A stretch of 64,000 nt of DNA from Hanleya hanleyi (Eukaryota; Mollusca; Polyplacophora; Lepidopleurida; Hanleyidae): contig JAVTVY010016037.1 of the NCBI GenBank assembly GCA_036873755.1, positions 1 to 64,000 of the forward strand. The letters are read 5' to 3'. Both the position numbers and the translations under genes were made by a program. The notes below the pieces were generated by a model. It worked only from the letters and a program-made list of their open reading frames with translations. It was not told where the DNA came from and did no database searches. The first letter of the stretch is position 1; each line of letters begins with the position of its first letter. Shown in pieces: positions 58,053-64,000 of the stretch.

Positions 58053-58865
58053 CATTTGTAATGTTATTGTCCATGAACAAAAGATAACAACAACACCATA
58101 TGTCTTGAATTGGTGAATTAACAACCGAGTCGAAGCTACAATAAAATCTGCATATACATCATCAGCTTGCGATTACTTGTCAAAACAGTCAAATAAAAAA
58201 AATATCATAAGTTAACGGATTTGCTTGGGTATACTTATGAAATGTTTAACGTCTATATCAATTTGCGCGTGGACTAGCTTCTCAAATAATTCGCTCAAGA
58301 TGGAAGAAAGTGAAAATAGCTTGTAGTTTTTGTTTGCGCACTTATCCCCACGCTTAACGACCGGGACAACACTAGCCATTTTAAAGGTCGAGGAAAACAT
58401 ACCCCCTTTAAAGACAAGTTACATATAATAGCTGAAGGATTATATAATTCCCCTGCACAGTTTCTCAGGAAAATGCCAGATATATTTCTGGGGCAATTAC
58501 TAACATCAATACAGCAAAGTTTGCCCAGCAGTTCCTCAACAGAGATAAAGACACTGCAAATAGTGTCATTAGAAACATCGTTAATCGGTGGGAAGTTGTC
58601 GATATCGTCAACTTTGTTATAAACAGATTTGAAAAAATCGTTAAAAAGATTTACGGCATAGCTAGCTAGGCTTATCCACTGAAATGTCATTATATATTAC
58701 ACAGCCTTGTATAGACGAAGAATTTGTTTTGTTTTTAACATATCCGACACACATTTCGGATTTTTATGGAAGTCCTTTTACGGGCTTGTCATGTATTCGT
58801 CGCTTTTTGTTCTATTTGCTTCGTGAAAATATAGGCGGAGATTAGAGATTGTCTGATAACATTAT

Positions 58866-58985
58866 TCTCTCCGTTTGTACCGTCTGTGTGCTGATTCTCT
58901 CCGTTTGTACCGGCTGTTTGCGGATTCTCTCCGTTTGTACCGTTTGTTTGCGGATTCTCCCCGTTTGCACCATCTGTGTACGGAT
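58866..58985 (-). repeat. 30-bp minisatellite, unit 5 (about 4 copies)
   Basis: Short version with GTGCTGATTC then TTGCGGATTC variants, in frame with the linker (RIRKQTVQTE). Taken with the endonuclease part that only unit 5 has, this may be the ancestral copy number. Confidence 0.8.
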
Positions 58986-59838
58986 TTCGTTCTCACGCAA
59001 CATGAAAAAAATATCAGCCCCGTACGAAGTTGGAAATTTTTGGTTGCCAGTGTTCACTTTGTGGCCGCTGTCGTTAATCCCAGAAAACAAAATGTTATAA
59101 AACATTTCGACGCACTCATTTAAACCCTCGAGTTTATTCAACATAGCAGACAGTGATATTGTTGAAAGCAGTGTCAGCGTTGTTTCGGACAATACGGTCT
59201 GATTTCCATGAGAAGCTCTTACACTGAGTAATTAATAGTTTGCACGGCAAAGTCTCATGAACAGCTCTATCTGTGCAAGTTGTCTATGTTATTTGTATTG
59301 CTGAACACGAGGTCTAAAAAGTGATTGGTACATGTTCCATTAGTACTAGACTGGTATAGACTGTTCACCAAGAAAGCAATTGAGAAGCAATCCTGATCAG
59401 TTGACCAATTGACCAATTTACATGCTCAACGAAACCAGTCATTTCATATCCAGTCGATTTCGGGCAAGAATTTGGTGTATGATCCCCATTGAAAGGGTAA
59501 TATTCCGGACAAAGGACTGACAATACAACTTTCGGCAGATCCTTTCCTCGAGTCTTGCATTAAATCGTTGCCCTATCTCGCGCAGATTAAAATCCCCCAC
59601 AAATAAAACTGTGACATTGGGTCGATACCTTTGGAGCACCTGATCGCGCAATTTGTCGAATTCATGAACCACCCAATCAAGATTGTCCTCTGAGTAGTAA
59701 ACATTGGGTAGATACAGTTTTTTCGTCGGAAGAACAATTCCAATCCAAACGATTTCTGCTTCTACTAGCCGTAAACGTTTTATTACGGCCATCAGCACCT
59801 CGCCATAATCGACTTTCGACGAACGCTGTGTTGTCTGT

Positions 59839-60061
59839 CTCACCAGTGGCCGAGTGGTCTAAGGCGCTTCGCTCGTGACCGCTAGCCTCACACCGCTGAA
59901 CCGGCACGCGTTCGAACCCAGCTGGTCCATGTGTGAAAGTTTGTCAGTTACTTGCCGAAGGGCGGTGGTTCTCTCCGGGTACTCCGGCTTCCTCCACCAA
60001 CCAAACTGACTGTCATCATATGAGTGACATTAAGCCAAATTCCCTCCCTCCCTCCCTCACC
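59839..60061 (+). mobile_element. tRNA-derived SINE inserted in the LINE endonuclease
   Basis: Head: AGTGGCCGAGTGGTCTAAGG (A-box) and GCGTTCGAACCCAG (B-box), a Leu/Ser-type tRNA promoter. Body: CTTGCCGAAGGGCGGTGGTT and CTCCGGGTACTCCGGCTTCC, a central domain shared by SINEs of many animals (it recalls the Meta-SINE group; not searched). Tail: CCCTCCCTCCCTCCCTC. CTCACC occurs at both edges (59,839-59,844 and 60,056-60,061) as a likely short target duplication. The LINE frame lines up again across the insertion (VFR, a stop, DR). Confidence 0.75.
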
Positions 60062-60749
60062 GAAATACGGTATCAAATATGCTTTAGCTCAGTCAAGTCT
60101 CCGTAAGAAAAACAACATCGAAGGCACAATGACCGATGTACAAGTTCAAATCTTGCAGTTCCGTCCTTAAACATTGTGTTTTGGTAGAAGATTTTTAAAC
60201 GGTTACCTCCAGGAGGACCAGTACTGAGCATGTCCGTTTTGTTGGAAGGATTTGGATTGATTGGGAAGTCTTTATTTGAAGCGCCTGTGTTAGGCCCTGG
60301 GTTCTGGTAGACGTCGCCATTTCGGAGAAAATGATCCAACTTGAGAAGATATGTCGCGACTGAATTGCTGCAGTAACATAGAGCTCTAGCCCAAATATTG
60401 AGATTCATATTTCACTCTAGTTTGGGAGCTGGTTAGAGTAGATCTATGGTATATCCACATTTGGGCATCCACAGATAAATGAAAATCAATAAAACAAAGC
60501 AGAGTAAAAAGATCCTGATTGATATCTTGAGTCTGCTTAGTTGAGATTTGTCCTTTGATTTTGTATCTGGTTAGGTCGGCAGGCTTCATTCTATTTATAC
60601 GTATAAGGATCAGTGGGTTTTGTTTAGCGGTCGGTTCCACCTGTTGACTCCTTTCCATTTTGATGCGGGCTTTTATACGACAGGTTAAGATGTCCTGATG
60701 GCTTGTATATGATGGCCGAGAGGGGCCATCGACCATCGCCCTTGAAACG

Positions 60750-61192
60750 TTTTGGGCGATATTGCGATAACGCGATATTGCGATGGGATAACGCGATATT
60801 GCGATGCGATAACGCGATAATGCGATGCGATAACGCGAAAACGCGATATTGCGATATTGCGATATTGCGATAACGCGATATTGCGATGCGATAACGCGAT
60901 ATTGCGACGCGATAACGCGAAAACGCGATATTGCGATATTGCGATAACGCGATATTGCGATGCGATAATGCGATATTGCGATGCGATAACGCGATGTTGC
61001 GATGCGATAACGCGATAACGCGAAAACGCGATATTGCGATATTGCGAAATATCGCGTTATAATTACGCGATAATGTGCGATATTGTGCGATATTGCGATA
61101 ATGCGATATATCGCGTTATTTTCCCGCGATATTGTGCGATATTATAGCAATATCGCAATATCGCACAATATCGCACACTATCGCGTTATTTT
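60750..61192 (+). repeat. Left GCGATA-type low-complexity arm
   Basis: Strings of GATATTGCGATAACGC and GATGCGATAACGC units, turning into ATATCGCGTTATAATTACGC and TATTTTCCCGCGATATTG near the inner side. CpG-rich words in an AT-rich genome. Its mirror is 63,023-63,360. Confidence 0.85.
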
Positions 61193-61853
61193 CTTGATGC
61201 GAGAGCGGATAGCCATGAAGACAACTCTGTCAACTCTGCTGGCCCAATTCCTGGTTATCTCCCCTGATTCGAACATTTCGAAATAGGTACGTTATGCAAT
61301 GTTTTTTTTAATTCTTATTCGAAGGAGATGTAATATAAATGTGCAATAATTGCATTGTGGGTAAAACCTAACCCCGCCTATTTGAATATGTAACGAGGTT
61401 TTTCATTGGCTATTGGGAAATCGACGGCGAAAATGGCGGAATATTTGACAGTCGGTTTGCCTCGTCTTTGGCTGTCGATGTCGTCTTTGATAATGTTTGT
61501 CTTGTGTTTGTCTTCATTCTTAGTGCCAAATCACAAACAAACGATTTGAACGTAGGGAAACTGACCAAAGAGACAGTGATGGCAAACCGACACATATCTC
61601 AAATATGCCCCCATTTTCGCCATCGATTTCTCAATAGCCAACGAAAAGCTTCGTTACATATCCAAATAGGCGGGGTTAGGTATTACCCACAATGCAATTA
61701 TTGCACATTTATTTTACATCTCCTTCGAATAAGAATAAAAAAAACATTGCATAACGTACCTATTTCGAAATGTTCGAATCAGGGGAGATAACCAGGAATT
61801 GGGCCAGCAGAGTTGACAGAGTTGTCTTCATGGCTATCCACTCTCGCATCAAG
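61193..61853 (+). mobile_element. 661-bp inverted-repeat element, left copy
   Basis: Ends CTTGATGCGAGAG and CTCTCGCATCAAG; arms of about 280 bp (61,193-61,472 and 61,572-61,853) pair through GGTTATCTCCCCTGATTCG, TTTCGAAATAGGTACG and TAACCCCGCCTATTTG. The loop is about 100 bp, with TCTTTGATAATGTTTGTCTT. A 107-codon frame (61,468-61,791) starts at the loop edge and runs through the right arm; it is mirrored at 62,424-62,747 and has no recognised domain. MITE-like; superfamily unknown. Confidence 0.7.
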
Positions 61854-62361
61854 AAAATAACGCGATAGTGTGCGATATTGTGCGATATTGCGATATTGCT
61901 ATGTATCGCACAATATCGCGGGAAAATAACGCGATATATCGCAATATCGCAATATCGAACAATATCGCACAATATCGCGTTATTTTCGAGAAAATAACGC
62001 GATATTGTGCGATATTGCGATATTGCTATAATATCGCACAATATCGCGGAAAATAACGCGATATATCGCAATATCGCACAATATCGCACAACATCGCGTT
62101 ATTTTCGAGAAAATAACGCGATATTGTGCGATATTGTGCGATATTGCGATATTGCTATAATATCGCACAATATCGCGGGGAAATAACGCGATATATCGCA
62201 ATATCACAATATCGCACAATATCGCGTTATTTTCGAGAAAATAACGCGATATTGTGCGATATTGCGATATTGCTATAATATCGCACAATATCGCGGGAAA
62301 ATAACGCGATATATCGCAATATCGCAATATCGCACAATATCGCACACTATCGCGTTATTTT
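61854..62361. repeat. Central array of four palindromic monomers, about 120-125 bp
   Basis: Monomers meet at TTATTTTCGAGAAAATAA (centred near 61,987, 62,107 and 62,233). Each monomer reads AACGCGATATTGTGCGATAT ... TGCTATAATATCGCACAATA ... TATCGCGTTATTTTC, so it is itself able to fold. The middle junction is the centre of the whole palindrome. Confidence 0.8.
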
Positions 62362-63022
62362 CTTGATGCGAGAGCGGATAGCCATGAAGACAACTCTGTC
62401 AACTCTGCTGGCCCAATTCCTGGTTATCTCCCCTGATTCGAACATTTCGAAATAGGTACGTTATGCAATGTTTTTTTTATTCTTATTCGAAGGAGATGTA
62501 AAATAAATGTGCAATAATTGCATTGTGGGTAATACCTAACCCCGCCTATTTGGATATGTAACGAAGCTTTTCGTTGGCTATTGAGAAATCGATGGCGAAA
62601 ATGGGGGCATATTTGAGATATGTGTCGGTTTGCCTTCACTGTCTCTTTGGTCAGTTTCCCTACATTCAAATCGTTTGTTTGTGATTTGGCACTAAGAATG
62701 AAGACAAACACAAGACAAACATTATCAAAGACGACATCGACAGCCAAAGACGAGGCAAACCGACTGTCAAATATGCCGCCATTTTCGCCGTCGATTTCCC
62801 AATAGCCAATGAAAAACCTCGTTACATATTCAAATAGGCGGGGTTAGGTATTACCCACAATGCAATTATTGCACATTTATTTTACATCTCCTTCGAATAA
62901 GAATTAAAAAAAACATTGCATAACGTACCTATTTCGAAATGTTCGAATCAGGGGAGATAACCAGGAATTGGGCCAGCAGAGTTGACAGAGTTGTCTTCAT
63001 GGCTATCCGCTCTCGCATCAAG
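62362..63022 (-). mobile_element. 661-bp inverted-repeat element, right copy (reverse complement of left)
   Basis: Exactly the same length as 61,193-61,853 and its reverse complement, judged by the loop (AAGACAAACATTATCAAAGA here). Only a handful of substitutions separate them, one of which changes a codon (ATG to AAG) in the mirrored 107-codon frame. Confidence 0.75.
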
Positions 63023-63360
63023 AAAATAACGCGATAGTGTGCGATATTGTGCGATATTGCGATATTGCTATAATATCGCACAATATCGCGGAAAAATAAC
63101 GCGATATATCGCATTATCGCAATATCGCACAATATCGCACATTATCGCGTAATTATAACGCGATATTTCGCAATATCGCAATATCGCGTTTTCGCGTTAT
63201 CGCGTTATCGCATCGCAACATCGCGTTATCGCATCGCAATATCGCATTATCGCATCGCAATATCGCCTTATCGCAGTATCGCAATATCGCGTTTTCGCGT
63301 TATCGCATCGCAATATCGTGTTGTCGCATCGCAATATCGCGTTATCGCAATATCGCCCAA
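63023..63360 (-). repeat. Right GCGATA-type low-complexity arm
   Basis: Reverse-complement counterpart of 60,750-61,192 but about 100 bp shorter, with words such as TATCGCATCGCAATATCGCG and TTATCGCGTTATCGCATCG. Confidence 0.85.
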
Positions 63361-63411
63361 AACGTTTCAAGGGCGATGGTCGATGGTCCCTCTCGACCAT
63401 CATACTTGTAT

Positions 63412-64000
63412 AAAATTGGTCATCCAAGACGTTGTGCAATTCCAGATGCTTCTCGTCTAGGAAATATTGAGGATACACATTATTTCGACAGCCGTCATTT
63501 AGATATTGTTAGATAAGTTATTATAATAAAGGCTTGTCATAAAACGTGGCAATCAATACAACATAAATTATAACATTGCAATTAATAATATCAATAATAT
63601 TAATAATATGAAATATAAATGGTACCAATGATATAACCGATATAGTAATAAAAGTAATGTTAATAGAGAGAGATGCAGCACTCGCGCTCATGGGAATTTG
63701 TTTTCTTCTATTTTTCTGGTCAACGCTGTGATTCCATTCCAAGCGATGCCAGGTTGTCGAGGCTCATTTATGTTATGGATTCATTATTAGCACAACTCGG
63801 GGTTGTGGTGTGGATAATTATATCGTAATCTGCATATAGCAAACACATAATATTATAGGAAGATGATGTAGGTTGCATTAAGGCCGTGGTAATATATAAA
63901 GATATTTTTGTCATTTAGAAAGTGATCGTATAACAGTATTTTCGTTATTTTGAGATTAAACTATCTTAGTCCCGAGCGGAATTCCAACCAGTGACCACCA
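63412..64000. other. Unannotated AT-rich sequence
   Basis: No gene recognised. ATAATATCAATAATATTAATAATATGAA-type low-complexity sequence lies at about 63,585-63,612. Confidence 0.4.

Larger units (their letters stand above)
45358..59681 (-). repeat. Head-to-tail array of five composite units
   Basis: AGTGACGTCATCTATGTG recurs at 45,358, 48,614, 50,858, 54,617 and 57,469, each starting the same ordered set: a 3' flank, the LINE reverse-transcriptase part, a 30-bp minisatellite, the endonuclease part, and a CGATTTGCATCCCCGCTGG spacer. Lengths are 3,256, 2,244, 3,759, 2,852 and about 2,213 bp. Differences come from an X tail (units 2-5), a Z element (units 1 and 3), minisatellite copy number, and a deletion of about 110 bp in unit 2. 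Identity among units is very high outside these. At 59,682 unit 5 diverges from the others and continues into the LINE 5' part. Confidence 0.85.
58212..60740 (-). pseudogene. CR1-like LINE: unit 5 plus the 5' part of the element
   Basis: Minus-strand order: 60,386-60,736, an unrecognised basic frame with QQVEPTAKQNP; 60,073-60,408, with FLRNGDVYQNPGPNTG, a degenerate 2A-like motif, and RLKIFYQN, the usual start of a LINE endonuclease; a SINE at 59,839-60,061; 59,439-59,843, with DYGEVLMAVIKRLRL, WIGIVLPTKKLYLPNVYY and LFVGDFNLREIGQRF (endonuclease core); 58,842-59,192 linker; 58,295-58,690 and 58,212-58,400, the N-terminal RT. DVVFLTET appears in a shifted frame near 60,090. The element lacks the RT palm and 3' end, which is odd because LINEs usually lose the 5' end. 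It is broken throughout. Confidence 0.7.
60703..63411. repeat. 2.7-kb nested palindrome
   Basis: The outer ends mirror each other: CGAGAGGGGCCATCGACCAT (60,717) against ATGGTCGATGGTCCCTCTCG (63,376), then CCCTTGAAACGTTTTGGGCG against CGCCCAAAACGTTTCAAGGG. Between 61,193 and 63,022 the two halves pair in exact register around 62,107/62,108, so there is no net indel over 1,830 bp, with only scattered substitutions (for example AAAACC against AATACC). Outside that the arms are GCGATA-type simple repeats that differ in length by about 100 bp. No protein gene is recognised. Confidence 0.85.

Noticed and set aside
45358..59681. Tandem genes encoding an endonuclease/RT family
   Set aside because: All units lack the RT catalytic palm and carry frameshifts at the same places; this is a repeat array, not a gene cluster.
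61468..62747. Two near-identical 107-codon frames as a conserved gene pair
   Set aside because: They are mirror images inside a palindrome, so their similarity follows from the DNA duplication. The frame runs through an inverted-repeat arm, with no domain and no start context.

Overview
This window looks like a gene-poor, repeat-dense stretch of a eukaryotic nuclear genome, most probably a marine invertebrate and plausibly a mollusc. That guess rests on AT-rich sequence with hardly any long open frames, GTGAGTGAGT-type interspersed repeats, a tRNA-derived SINE with a conserved CTCCGGGTACTCCGG core, CR1-like LINE and Penelope-like reverse transcriptase fragments, and a Polinton/adintovirus-type relic. 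The taxonomic call is an inference. I see no intact host protein gene. The window is best read as layers of mobile elements, many of them organised as inverted repeats.

Layout. 1-4.6 kb: unannotated sequence with one TTAA-flanked piggyBac-type MITE. 4.6-9.7 kb: a 5.1-kb decayed Polinton-like element with inverted repeats of 1.2-1.4 kb around a broken packaging-ATPase gene and a second ORF split by another TTAA MITE. 12.6-13.6 kb: an inverted repeat whose loop holds a PIF1-type helicase fragment. 16.2-27.6 kb: three copies of a tRNA-Leu-bearing repeat called Y here. Two are direct copies carrying a Penelope-like retroelement called X (YIDD reverse transcriptase); the third is a 3.4-kb fold-back element with no X. 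28.5-39.1 kb: further TTAA MITEs, a Mutator-like MITE with a 9-bp target duplication, a 165-175-bp satellite, and copies of a CCTACGAAG-ended element called Z. 39-45 kb: old diverged tandem repeats and little else. 45.4-59.7 kb: five head-to-tail 2.2-3.8-kb composite units, each a CR1-like LINE fragment (minus strand) holding a 30-bp minisatellite, with X tails in four units and Z in two. 59.4-60.7 kb: the LINE 5' part with a degenerate 2A-like motif and a SINE insertion. 60.7-63.4 kb: a 2.7-kb nested palindrome centred at 62,107/62,108.

No genes work together in the usual sense. The useful content is insertion history. Filled and empty sites inside the window order several events: Y before X, the LINE unit before the X tail, the X tail before most of the array amplification, the ORF before its MITE, and the LINE before its SINE. 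Intact-looking items are one tRNA-Leu(CAG) gene and the MITE termini; almost all coding sequence is broken.
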